Shown piece by piece: positions 12,326-22,910 of a stretch of DNA of 64,000 bases; positions within the stretch are counted from its first letter, which is position 1, and every line of letters begins with the position of its first letter. Origin of the DNA: Macrolepiota albuminosa (taxonomy: Eukaryota > Basidiomycota > Agaricomycetes > Agaricales > Agaricaceae). The position numbers were made by a program, and so were the translations under genes. A model generated the notes under the pieces. It did not search any database. It saw only the letters and a list, made by a program, of their open reading frames with translations, and had not been told where the DNA came from. The stretch lies in NCBI GenBank assembly GCA_027475525.1, contig JAMWFC010000111.1:744001-808000 (forward strand). Direction: 5' to 3'.

Positions 12326-12778
12326 AGCATTTTACGGTAGTCAGACGCGTTTGAGAGTTATTGGACTACTAATTTGGCGGAGGCAAGGACCGAGGTCATC
12401 TCTGCCTACTACAAATCGTCATAATGTAGAAGAATACTCAAATCTGTCTATCCCATTGGACCTCGTTTGAGCAGGGTGGATTCCACCGTCGGAAGAATTT
12501 CGGAGTTGAATTCGTCAGGTATCTATCTATTCATTAGATGAATTAGATAGTCGTTAAAATTAAAACCTTGTTTTCACGAAAGTGCTTGAGGAGTATTGGT
12601 TATCACGTGTGGACCCTGGAGCGTTAGGTGAGACCTGCCCGCTCCAACTAGCCCGGTAACAGTAAGTGCAGTCATTGGTCAGAATACATTGGTGTAACTC
12701 CGGATAACTTCGCGACCATGTCTAAATCGTGCGTTGATTGCCATTTTTCGCGAGCACTAATAGATTGTAGGCAGGAAT
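12326..12778. other. Intergenic with decayed copy of ULA1 last exon
   Basis: Bases 12351-12395 resemble 12273-12317 of the ULA1 terminal exon (shared TTGAGAGTTATTG then ACTA and ATTTGG) with several substitutions. The offset is 78 bp, so this is an old, diverged tandem duplication, unlike the exact 77-bp set. No other gene is visible. Confidence 0.6.
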
Positions 12779-14115
12779 ATGAGAATGATATCGACTTCTT
12801 CACGTCGGTGTCTTCTACCCCAGGAACTTGTCGACTACATTGTCGCTGAACTATCGGGAGACTGGAGGTCACTTGAAGCTTGTAGCCTTGCAGCGAAATC
12901 TTTTCGTGAACCCTCACAGAAGGCGCTATTCAAGAACCTCACACTCTACCAGGAGTCGCCTGCAAATATACGATTACACGACGCCATGTCCTCAAACACA
13001 CATCTACAGACTTACGTCCAGACTCTTCGCTTGAAATTGCCACAAATAGGGGGATCGATAGCCGTTCTTCGAAAGTTGACGTCGTTGCGAAGCCTGCATA
13101 TCGAAGGAGTCTTTTTCGTCCACTGGCCGGCTTTGTGCTACCAGCTGCAACAAGACCTCCTTTATCTCATTCAAAGCCGGACATTACAACAGTTGATTTT
13201 AGAACATCTCTCCGGTTTTCCGTTGGGCATCCTTCATCATTGTCCTCAGTTGAAGGACCTCCAGCTTTTGTCCTTCTATGATCCAGAGGTCAAGTCGATT
13301 GATCTACCAAACGATGGAGAACTTGTGACACGCGGCCATCTAGAATCATTGACCACCGTCTCTTTTTCGATCACTAGAATGGTCATGGACATTTTGACCG
13401 ATCCACGTTCACGCTTGTCGTTATCTTGTCTGAGACGTTTCAACAGTGTGGTGTCACACACTTATCCACTAGACATGATGCAATTTCAAAGGGTGCTTAA
13501 CTACGCCGCAGGTTCTCTGGAGATTATCAGTGTTATAATCTTGCTAGGTTGAGTTTGACTTGGGCAAACGTGGTTTTTCATTGACAAATCCGCAGATTTT
13601 TCTCCCGGGTCCATGTGTCTTGATCTCAGTGGCTTGAATAATTTGCGTATCATCCGCATCAACACGGTCGTTTCTGTTCCTATATTACTTCACTTTGCTG
13701 CCGCTATGCTTGATACCATCCCTAAACAAAACAAACTCCAAGAGATCAAATTGCACATCGCTGGCGTCAAATGTCCCTCGGATCTCGGACAAGATGATTA
13801 CGATGGACCTTGGGCTAGATTAGACGACATACTAACGAGGAGTGACCATCTCAAGATCCGTTGTTTTCTAGTTATAATGACTCGATCTCCCAAAGATGAA
13901 GAACTTAAATATGCAATTCTTGAGAGGCTACCAAAGCTACAGTCGACAGGGATTGTGGAGACACAGTTTCTGGATAATAAAAAAATTTTACGAAGTATGT
14001 ATTCCAATACGTTATACTTATCTCCTTTTGAAACATTCATATACCTCTGGAGGCTATCACTTTTTTCTAACAAAATTATACAAGATTTTCTGACACGCCA
14101 ACAGGTTACGGATAG
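12779..14115 (+). CDS. F-box-like protein
   Basis: Probable substrate-recognition protein of an SCF ubiquitin ligase. The N-terminus LLPQELVDYIVAELSGDW followed by LEACSLAAKSFREPSQKALF has the F-box pattern seen in agaric F-box proteins (Pro-x-Glu-Leu, then a Cys-Ser-Leu-Ala segment). The remainder is leucine-rich and ends with lists of short hydrophobic strands, compatible with degenerate leucine-rich repeats. Exon 1 is 12779-13550; an intron to 13595 is followed by exon 2 to 13994. A third short exon from 14105 would stop at 14115; without that splice the frame runs to 14155. An in-frame second ATG lies at 12785. Substrate unknown. Confidence 0.75.
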
Positions 14116-14252
14116 AAAACCGAGAAGGGGAATCATATTACAAAAGCGTCCGTAGTCATTGTTACATTCCGTATCGTAGACAATAAGTATAACTAGTTTC
14201 CGACTGAGAGAAATTGTCGATGAGTATCAATTATCTTAGGGGATGTCGAAAA

Positions 14253-15050
14253 CTACTCACAGCCACCAAACTTTTTAAGGCCGTCCTTAAGATTATCACC
14301 AATCTGGTTGGCAGTGTTATCATCCTAAGAAAATCATCTATCAGCTACGAAGAGGTAACAAAGAATAAGACGTACCATGTTGTACCCAACACGAGAGGCA
14401 GCTTCCTTAACACCCTTGTCGACCCAGTCGCTTGAAGAGTTGTTGTTAGAGGTGTTGGAGCCGTAGGAATCGTTGTTGGAGGAAGTGTTGGAACCGTATG
14501 AATCGTTGTTGGAGGAAGTATTGGAACCATATGAATCATTGTTGGAGGAACGGTTAGTCGACCCATAAGAGTCGTTGCCCGATCCATACGAGTTATCGTT
14601 CTTGTTGGAATCGGTATTGGAAGATCCATACGAGTCATTGTTGGATGACCCATAAGAATCATTGCCAGAGGAACCAAAGTTGTTGTCGGAGGACTTGTTT
14701 GACGATCCATAGCTATCGTTGTCACGGTTGGAGGATCCAAAGGAATCGTTGTTGGATCGGTTGCTCGACCCGAATGAGTTGTCATTGGAAGAACCATATT
14801 GGTTGTCAGAACGGTTGGAAGATCCATAGGAATCGTCATTCGAAGAGCTGTTGTTCCCATATGAAGTGTTGTCAGAACGGTTAGAGGACCCGTAGGTGTT
14901 GTCGTTGGAAGATCCATATGAGTTATCATTGTCGGAACGGCGGTTGCTCGATCCATACGAATCATTGGAGTTGTCGTTGTTAGACGAGCGGTCGTTCGAT
15001 CCGTACGAATCGTTGTTGTTGTCACGGTCGTTGTCGCGGTTGTAAGACAT
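14253..15050 (-). CDS. DSYGSSN-repeat low-complexity protein
   Basis: Highly hydrophilic protein made almost wholly of Asn, Asp, Ser, Gly and Tyr. About 15-20 imperfect copies of the unit DSYGSSN fill residues 10 to about 200. A short non-repetitive end follows: DWVDKGVKEAASRVGYNM, then after an intron (14325-14375) DDNTANQIGDNLKDGLKKFG and a stop at 14253. The start ATG at 15050 begins MSYNRDNDRDNN. I chose this start because it is the first in frame next to the repeat. Similar repeat proteins are, as I recall, widespread and poorly characterised in fungi. A hydrophilin-like or stress-protective role is only a guess. No signal peptide or membrane segment. Confidence 0.8.
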
Positions 15051-15976
15051 AATGTAGAGGATGGCTTGTTGACAAGTGTAAAACAGCAGATGATCAAACA
15101 AAGACTACGTTTCTGGCTGACTTTATACGTGAAGATATTGCGCAATCCGGCACGCCGGCGTTCGGTTGTCTTAATTTGATTAATTAGATGTGGCGCGCTG
15201 ACGCTGATATGATACGATATGTACCTGACAGGAAGAATGAAGGGTTTAATGATCCATGGAAATCGCGTTTTGTCGATGATATCATTTTTGAGTTTGTTCT
15301 GAATAAGAACACTCCTGCGCAAGCAAAGTAATATAAGTATGAACTCACTTTGCAGTGAATTGCAACTGGCGGCCGCGGGCGTCAATGAAGCTTGCTAAGT
15401 TTTCAATGAGATGATCACCAAAAATCCGGGCGACCGATAAGGCACATCTCACGCAAATGCACAGCTGGTACATCGCCTCACCTCATTTAACCCACCAAAA
15501 ATCCGGGCGACCGATAAGGCACATCTCACGCAAATGCACAGCTGGTACATCGCCTCACCTCATTTAACCGTTACCGATTTCATATATATGTCTGTCGGCC
15601 AAAGAAAGCCAGTACGCGTGATCATTTGGGACAGCAGTCATAGAAGTACAAAATAGAAATGTCCATCAGAACGTGCTTCGAAAACAGTTCTCAAATGCCG
15701 ACATCCACTGAGCATTTGTGAAATTTAAATGCGAGTTAGGGGCAGTGCGGATCTATTTTAAAATTTGACCATGTGGGACACACATATGTAATGATACACC
15801 CACAAGGTGGACCTATTGCGCCTGCAACTTTTATCGGATGGAATCAGGACTGCAGAAAGCCGATGAAGTGGCAGACCTCTGCAACAGCTGGAGCAGGTGT
15901 AAATAGTTAAGCTTGAGTTATTCCAGATTGAGGTTCGATGTACATTTGAATTTAGCACTTATATGGAATATTCGAT
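15051..15976. other. Intergenic between divergent/convergent minus genes
   Basis: No gene is supported. It holds the 77-bp duplication at 15416-15569 and the upstream region of the DSYGSSN-repeat gene. Confidence 0.5.
15416..15569. repeat. 77-bp tandem duplication 7
   Basis: Bases 15416-15492 are repeated exactly at 15493-15569 in non-coding DNA upstream of the DSYGSSN-repeat gene. Confidence 0.96.
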
Positions 15977-16655
15977 TCACTTAGGCTCCGCGATCTGACC
16001 GCAGACCTTGCACCGTCTCAAATCTTCCTGCTTCATCCATCTCTCAATGACGGGCTTGAGCTGAGTACCCAAATCGGTAACGTGGAAAGATTCCTCGTAG
16101 ATGATAGTGGGTTCTGAATGAGTCGATGAGGTGCAATACCAACGGAGGCGATCTGAAGATTATGTAGACCCCGCTGAGGAAAAGTAAGGAAGCTTGAGCT
16201 TACCAATGGAATCCGCCGGTCTAACGCGCTCAACGACCAGTCCAATGGTATTCGAAAAACGTACCGGATTGTGTGGAGTGTTCGCTACCAACAATGTTCG
16301 ATATCTTCCGAAACAGATGGTAGGAAGACCTATTCACCAGGTAGCAAGAACATTTCGCCTTCTTCTATCCTGACATCCCTAAATTTACCGTCGTCAATGA
16401 TCCGCAGTAACATTCCGCCTTTGTGTTGATAGAACCATTCCTTTCAATAATATGTTCATACTTCCATAATCTCAAGAACTCGTATCCTACCTCCGTTTGG
16501 TTTACATGGTAATCATTTCGCTGATTCGGTCCTCCAACAGCCATGACGATAAAGTCACCACCTTTATATAGGCAGAAGTTGTTCACAGGAGGTCGTAAAA
16601 GATGCTTGTTCTGGGAGAGCCATGAGGAGAAATTGAGAGGAGAAGGTATTGGCAT
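15977..16655 (-). CDS. bna1: 3-hydroxyanthranilate 3,4-dioxygenase
   Basis: Opens the ring of 3-hydroxyanthranilate to give the precursor of quinolinate in the kynurenine route to NAD. Minus-strand exons 16491-16655, 16338-16440, 16204-16284 and 15977-16152 join in frame. The N-terminus is [20 protein letters not shown], then [20 protein letters not shown]. Iron ligands are visible: His in [17 protein letters not shown], Glu in the same motif, and His in [11 protein letters not shown]-terminal cysteine pair CKVCGQ and an upstream RWYC fit the rubredoxin-like metal site found in fungal and bacterial members. Length of 174 residues is normal. An AT-rich TATA-like run (16665-16678) lies just upstream of the start. 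Confidence 0.94.
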
Positions 16656-16938
16656 GGCAATCAATATATATAATATAAATTGAGATGATAGGAGAAAGCT
16701 GTCAGTTTAGCATCAGGTTCGCGGCCCGAGATAGCTGAATAACACGTGATCTTATTCTCGGTCCGCGTGACCATTGTACCACACGTGCATCAAGAGTTTT
16801 TCAAACTTGTTGCGTGTTAGTGTTGAAACTCCTGTCGAGCGCCCCACCACTCTGGCTGTGTCCCTATCCCCACGGCCAAGGCATCACACTACTTCAAAGA
16901 GCAGGACATTTTTTTCGATCTGTTCATCATTTAACGGC

Positions 16939-18082
16939 ATGGTTGTTTCAACGCCTCTGTCGGTGAATAATGGACCGACTCATGAGAACGAGAGAAAGCG
17001 CAAACAGACGGTGGAACGGGCAAGAGTGAGCCATGTACGCGATCCCCATTCTTGTTCAACATAATTCTATACTAAAATACTGAAATGATTTCCCCAGCTC
17101 TCACGTCAGTTGCAGATGCGCCTTCAGTATGCCAAACTGAAGGTCGACCACGGTTGGGTATGTTGCATTCCAAAGTGTGTATTCTATACCTCATACACCT
17201 TTGCAGCAAAAGCAAAACTTGAACGAAGTTGAAAACCTCTACTTTCATCACTCACACCAACGGATACCGAAGCCACCCGCTTCACCTCCCATTATGACTG
17301 CTATATTGAATGAACCAGCTATGACACACTCCAATGCAACCGATGGCACCTCCAACTCATCAACATCTTCTCTATCTTCATCTTCCTTTGCTCCCAACAC
17401 CATTTCTCCGTCACAAAACGAGATACTGACTTCCAGCGCTTCAACTTCCCAGTCTACATCGATCAGCAATAAGTCTCTGTCTAGTCAGAGCACTACTCCA
17501 GCTCCGATTAATCCCGTTGAAATGAGAAATCTAATTCAGATGGAAGCTGAATCAGAGCACAAACCTTCAACTTCACCAATACCAGCGACATTACCAAGTC
17601 AGTATCCTCAACCCACATCAGGACCTTCACGCATTCCAAATTACGGCACCGTGAACTATTCTGCTCCTCAGACCGGCTTCGGTGGTGATCATGCGCCGGC
17701 ACCCACCCCAGTCGCGACAACTTGGGTCGCCACTGGTTCTCGACCACCACCGACTTCCCCGCCGTCCAACTTGAACCATTATACTAGCGCCTCACTACGG
17801 CGAACACCCACGCTACCGGTATCCCCAGGCTTGAGCGAAAGTTCATTCAACTTCCCAGGGGTATCTCTTACATATGATTCTTTCTGGTCGTCACACTCGT
17901 CCTCAGCAAGCACCCGTTCTCTCAGGGAATCCCTGAGTAGTATAGTACCTGGTGCCGGCGGTGTCGATAGTAATGGTGGTATGACGGACATGTATACGTT
18001 CAAGAGTTATCGGGCTTCCGAGCCAGCCACCGCCCGCAGTAGTCAAGCAGTCGGAGTACGAGCAACAGCCGGAAAAGACTAG
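16939..18082 (+). CDS. Ser/Pro-rich protein with possible Whi5/Nrm1-like GTB motif
   Basis: Exons 16939-17025, 17098-17157 and 17207-18082 join in frame. The only conserved-looking block is near the N-terminus: ERKRKQTVERAR, LSRQLQMRLQYAKLKVDHGW, then QKQNLNEVENLYFHHSHQR. The pattern Arg-Leu-x-x-Ala-x-x-Lys-Val-x-x-x-Trp resembles the G1/S transcription-factor binding (GTB) motif of Whi5/Nrm1 co-repressors. That would make it a cell-cycle repressor acting on SBF/MBF, but I rely on memory of the motif. The remaining 270 residues are Ser, Thr and Pro rich and predicted disordered, with many Ser-Pro/Thr-Pro sites, as expected for a cyclin-dependent kinase substrate. No DNA-binding domain is seen. 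Confidence 0.6.
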
Positions 18083-18412
18083 TGTGCAATACACGAGTGA
18101 CATGAGTACACGCTTTATAATTAAATACCATGATACTTACCCAGTATATTGTGCCGTCACCAAGTCGGACGAAGTCAACGCTCGAGCTTCTCATGCGTCG
18201 AAAGACTTATCTACTTTAAGGAGATACCAAGATCTATTGACGCGATCTGTTTTCGAAGAAGGCACAAACATCACGTTTGAGCGAGGAGTTTGCCAAGAAG
18301 TCCATGAAGAAAAAGAGGAAACATTCGAAGCTCGGCCGTGACATACAGAGGGAAGAACGTATCGAAGGCCGACGTATAACACATAAAGATCAACTGGTTC
18401 CTGATAATCGTC
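18083..18412. other. Intergenic, left flank of TIR element
   Basis: Probable 3' untranslated and flanking sequence of the preceding gene. I see no other gene. It ends at the 6-bp target duplication ATTCAA (18413-18418). Confidence 0.5.
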
Positions 18413-18418
18413 ATTCAA

Positions 18419-18690
18419 GCACCTGCATGGCCCACCTAGCCCCTCTAATTAGAGGTGTAGGAGGGGGGTCACCTACCCCTCTAATTAGAGTAAATAATAC
18501 CTGGTTAAAATGCGTGAAAACTCTGAGAAATTTTGGGGTGAATTCCGGGAGAAGCCGACGGTTGCCATCGATGTTGACATATCATCTGTCAACGTTGTTT
18601 GGCGCTGTCGTCGGCGCTGTCAACGTTGTCCCCGACCATCAGACAGCGCCGACGATCTTCTGCTCATTGTTGGTGACGATGATCTCAAAT
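18419..18690 (+). repeat. Left terminal inverted repeat
   Basis: Matches the reverse complement of 19921-20292. It includes palindromes at 18442-18455 and 18478-18490 separated by a GGAGGGGGGTCAC spacer. It lacks about 30 bases, ending TTCACTATGATAC, that the right end has. Confidence 0.85.
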
Positions 18691-19607
18691 ATATCATAAA
18701 AAATATGATAAAATCGGAAAAAATGGAGAAAAATCAGAAGAAATAAAATTGAATATTCTGCTATATTGAAAGTACTTCTAAGGCTTCTGAAACCTGCTTC
18801 TCTGCATCCTCTAAATCTTCTCTTTCATCATCATTGTCTGGATTTGATGTCATTGGTGACCTATAAACTTTCATTGATGTTTCTGAACCCTGCAAGAGGT
18901 CTCCATCTTGAAACAGTGTAAGCATGACACTTACTGCCAACACCGAGACACCACGACACATGAGAATTAGGAGACATGAGAATACGCAAGATTATGCAAG
19001 ATAAAGACATGAGATTTACAAGACGCATTAGGTTACTCGAGAACAGGATACGAGAGGCAGTGGAATGCGATGGGGACTCTTGATTGAATAGAAGTGACAT
19101 AACTTTATTTGGCTAGAATACTTAAAGGATGGGCAGCTGTACAGAAGGTTTGAAGTTCCTTGAACCACATATGCAAATATACCTTGTCCCATTCTGATTG
19201 TGCATGACTCTAAGTGAAGAAGAGTGATACTCTCTTACAAACAGTGATCCATGGCCAGTCTAGCAGCTAGTCTCAACAAAGCCTGTTCTCAAATGTCTTG
19301 CCAGCAGTTTTGAAGAACGTCAAAGTCAGCCAGAAAAGCATATTCAACTACTTGATTCCAGGTGAGTAAGGAGCAGAGCAGAGACATTAAGGCAGCCACA
19401 GCATTGTAATTATTGAGATCACTTGTGATTGGGCCTTGAGCTTGAGCACTTGGCCTATATGTTTGTGAAGTTTAATATCCTATACAAGTAAAAACAGTCA
19501 AACAAGGCTACTGACCAGCTTGTGACATTCATTTTTGTGAGTTAAACCTCTAACTCATCCAAGCATTGTTGACATTGTTGCTGCCTAGCCATCACTGCTG
19601 CTGCCTT

Positions 19608-19823
19608 TTATTGCTCACAATCTGGCATCCACCGCTCTGTAATTTCTAGTTGTAACTCAAGTCCATGGACATTATTCAGTGCATTGTCAACTGCCTCTTG
19701 TGCATGTTGTACTTGAGTGTCTGGTCTATATTGATGTTTCTTATTTGGGAGCTTGGGCATAGCAATGATCCCACCTATGCCCAAGAGCGTTGAATTTGTT
19801 GGCTCCAATTCTGATAATGACAA
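19608..19823 (-). pseudogene. KDZ transposase C-terminal remnant
   Basis: A 71-codon frame inside the TIR element reads QVQHAQEAVDNALNNVHGLE followed by LQLEITERWMPD. The pattern (amphipathic helix, then Leu-x-Ile-x-x-Arg-Trp-x-Pro) resembles what I recall of the coiled-coil part of Kyakuja/Dileera/Zisupton transposases common in agarics. There is no room for the catalytic domain. The assignment rests on memory and needs a profile search. Confidence 0.45.
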
Positions 19824-19920
19824 TGGCTGATTGTATGATTGGGTGCAGCCTCAGCCTGGGAATCGTTCTGATGGAAAGGACTGAGTAGCTGATGTGATCT
19901 CCTATTTTTTCTATATTTTT

Positions 19921-20292
19921 TTGAGCTCGTCATCACCGACAATGAGCAGAAGGTCATTAGCGCTGTCTGATAGTCAAGGACAACGTTGACAGCACTGACA
20001 ACAGCACCAAACAATGTTGACAGATGATATGTCAACATTGATGGCAACCGTCAGCTTCTCCCAGAATTCACCCCAAAATTTCTCAGAGTTTTCATGCATT
20101 TTAACCAGGTATTATTTGTATCATAGTGAACTAACAAAATTGACTCTAATTAGAGGGGTAAGTGACCCCCCTCCATTTTAACCAGGTATTATTTGTATCA
20201 TAGTGAACTAACAAAATTGACTCTAATTAGAGGGGTAAGTGACCCCCCTCCTATGCCTCTAATTAGAGAGGCTAGGTGGGCCATGCAGGTGC
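19921..20292 (-). repeat. Right terminal inverted repeat
   Basis: Inverted partner of the left end. It is longer because of the extra block and because the 77-bp duplication 20097-20251 falls within it. Confidence 0.85.
20097..20251. repeat. 77-bp tandem duplication 8 (in right TIR)
   Basis: Bases 20097-20173 are repeated at 20174-20250. The left TIR has no such duplication, which shows the event happened after the inverted repeats formed or is technical. Confidence 0.95.
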
Positions 20293-20298
20293 ATTCAA

Positions 20299-22910
20299 GC
20301 ATCTTCAGGAGGGTGCATTTATGTTTTGGGCATCATGATCCTGTTGTATCTCGATTTGTGTAAAGAAAGCTTCAGCTGTTCAATATTTCCTTCCATCGTG
20401 ATCTACGAGTCCACTCTTGTAAGTACTGTATCTCAGCCAAAAGAAATTCCACATGAGATCCATCATGCTATCCCAGGACAAGGTGGTTGACCAGCAGTTA
20501 TTATAAAGGATTGACTAAGAATTATAAATATGTTAGTATTTAAGTTGTAGAGCAAAAATCAAACATTTATGATAGGATTGTGGATAAAATTGTTTATCTA
20601 TGCTAGCAGGTTGCAGAACAAATTGGATCTATATATAGTATTTGCTGCTGTGCATCAACAAACTGTTGCAGTGGAACAGGTCCACCAACAAAAGGATGTT
20701 GGGAGGAATATGATGTTGTACTGAAGTAGAATTGGGAAAAGGTATAGTATTATGTATAAAAAACTGAAGGAAGATGAGATAAAAAACATGTTGTAGTCTA
20801 CTTTAAACAGGAGAAAGAGAAGAAATTACACTGGCTCAAAGAAATGCCTCAATGTTTGGCTCTTTTGGAAAGATGGCATGCAACAATTACCTATGGTGCA
20901 GTTCACTTATAGGCAATAAAAATGTGACAGATGCCAAATTGTCTAGAGACCAATTTTTTTTCTAATTTTGCCATGCCAGAGAGTCAGATAGTTTATGCAT
21001 ATCCAGTACTTTGTACATCAAAATCTAATACAAGTTTTTTACCCTCCTGAAAATGCCATCCAAAAAAAATATCCTCAAGTTGCTGCTTCATGAGCCTGTG
21101 CCACAGCACTTAGGAAGAGACAAAGTGCATCACCAACATCAGAAATTGTACTCAATGAGGATCTAAAGCTTGAAATTTCATGTGCACATGCGCTTTTGGA
21201 TTTGTTCCAGTCTCTTCAATCTGACAATAGGAACACCAAGTATACAAATATATAAATGCATATAAGGAAGGTCATAGAACTCAGGATGTTCAGATGCTCA
21301 TTAAAGAATTCAGCTCTACAAAGTATAAATTTCATTGACACATTTCTGAAACAGACTTTTAATGTCTAGAATAATTTTCTTTTATAATAGTCATTCAGAT
21401 TATATAATTGATGGTGCCAATTTTGAGTGAACAAAAAAGTATATCTTCTTTAATTCAAAAATTTGTCTTGAGCTTCCATTCTAATCATTAAAAGGAGCAT
21501 TTTGGCAAGATAACTAAGAAGAACATCATAATTTACATAAGCTATATTATTTGTCACATTTTGGTGGCCTATAAGTGAACTGCACTATAAGCAAAAATGA
21601 AGAAAGTCACATGATATACAGCTGCATAATGATTATAGATCATGTGATTTGGACAAAAGTTCATCAGCAAATTTGCTGATTAATAAATCAAACAAACATT
21701 GGAGCAGTTTTTTTGACTTACTTCAATTTCTTTTTTTCTCAACATTTTTCAGTAATAGAAACCTTGTGGGAAGTATAACCAATATCATGTGACCTTGTTT
21801 ATATTGATTGATATGTTCAACTTTATTTAATTATCTTCTTCATATTCTACCATCCATCATGCAACTTATCTTTGCTGCCAATTGCTCTTCTGTCACTTCT
21901 CTCTGTTACAAACTATCCACCTTCTTAGAGCCTCCAACACATCTTCTCAGCACTCTGATTCCTTCTGCTATTATTGACATTACAGATGTGTACCTCATGG
22001 GACTATAGAGCGCATCAGCCAACCACCAGGCACATCAGCTTCTGTCCCATTTGGTACTTCTCTCTGACAGCTTGCTATGCGCATTCTCCCCAGCCCTGGC
22101 ACAACCCCAAAAGTAACTTTCTAAGTGCACCTGGACCTCTCTGACCTCATGTCTTGGTGGGGTTGGACGTGATCCCGTTTAGGTCTTCAAACTCTGGCAT
22201 TCTGAAACTTTAAAGGCATCTTGTACCATTCAATTTTGAACCATGCAGTTTGTCAAGCGGTGACATTGGGGTTGAATCGAAAGTCGCACCACTTCCAATC
22301 CTTTTGATGCATATGCTCAAAATGACATCTGTCAAACAGGATTCTCAGTGGAAAAGTATTAGCGGTGTCAAACCAACGCCAGCCTTGCTCTCGCGGTTTG
22401 CCGTCTTCACTTAGAACCTGAAAATCACATATTAAGCTCCTGTGTGTCTACATGGCCACTCAGCTCTCATAATGTCTTGGTTCCAGTGCGACGGAATATC
22501 TCATACTTCGGAATCTACAGCATCATGCCGGTTGAATTCTTCACACGCGACGGCTGCGACGGCCGCGACGGCCATGGATGCCACTCTCGCAATTAACCGA
22601 TTGAATTCCGTTATGGGCTTCTCCTGCGGTGACGTACGCGCAGAATGGTGTTTAACTAAATATACAATTGGATCATTGATTGGCAACATGGAAGAGCATG
22701 GAAGGTCATCGGATATCTGCGCTAGAAGCAAACATACCTGGTGATGAATTTTTTTAACTTTATGTAGATCCCTTTTTTCTCATCGAACAAAATAGAGCAA
22801 GATATTTTTTCCTTGTGAAGAGGCAATCTATCAGTCAGGGGTTCGATCTCAATGGTACTTATTAAAAGTTGTTTTCACTTTTGTCGCTTTGTAAAAGCAC
22901 TCCCCAACAG
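20299..22910. other. AT-rich, CpG-poor repeat-like DNA
   Basis: AT-rich DNA without genes between the TIR element and the rhodopsin-domain gene. It contains the MITE at 20894-21587. From about 22000 rightwards base composition becomes normal again; an open frame at 22442-22744 has no recognisable content. CpG is rare across 20440-21980. Confidence 0.55.
20894..21587. mobile_element. Pogo/mariner-like MITE
   Basis: The left end TGGTGCAGTTCACTTATAGG and the reverse complement of the right end TAGTGCAGTTCACTTATAGG match over about 40 bases with few changes, and both are flanked by TA (20892-20893 and 21588-21589). Short TIRs with the CACTTATA core and TA target sites are typical of pogo/Fot1-type Tc1-mariner elements. 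The 0.7-kb interior has no transposase, so it is probably a miniature derivative. Family placement is an inference from the terminal sequence. Confidence 0.65.

Larger units (their letters stand above)
18419..20292. mobile_element. TIR DNA transposon, KDZ-like, non-autonomous
   Basis: A 1.87-kb element (about 1.8 kb without the 77-bp duplication) with long inverted ends. The ends begin GCACCTGCATGGCCCACCTAG, and the direct repeat ATTCAA is present at both sides (18413-18418 and 20293-20298). Left TIR is about 18419-18690, right TIR about 19921-20292, near 85-90% alike by eye, the right one carrying an extra block of about 30 bases near its end. Each end has two copies of the palindrome CCTCTAATTAGAGG or a near copy. 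The interior has no full transposase, only a short minus-strand frame that I read as a fragment of the KDZ transposase C-terminal region. It appears unable to move by itself. Confidence 0.8.

Noticed and set aside
14345..15385. 346-codon minus-strand frame rich in Thr, Met and Pro
   Set aside because: It is a shifted reading of the DSYGSSN-repeat gene; repeats keep other frames open. The true frame joins to a sensible second exon.
22442..22744. 100-codon open frame with Ala/Thr run
   Set aside because: No family signal, no clear start context and flanked by repeat-like DNA.
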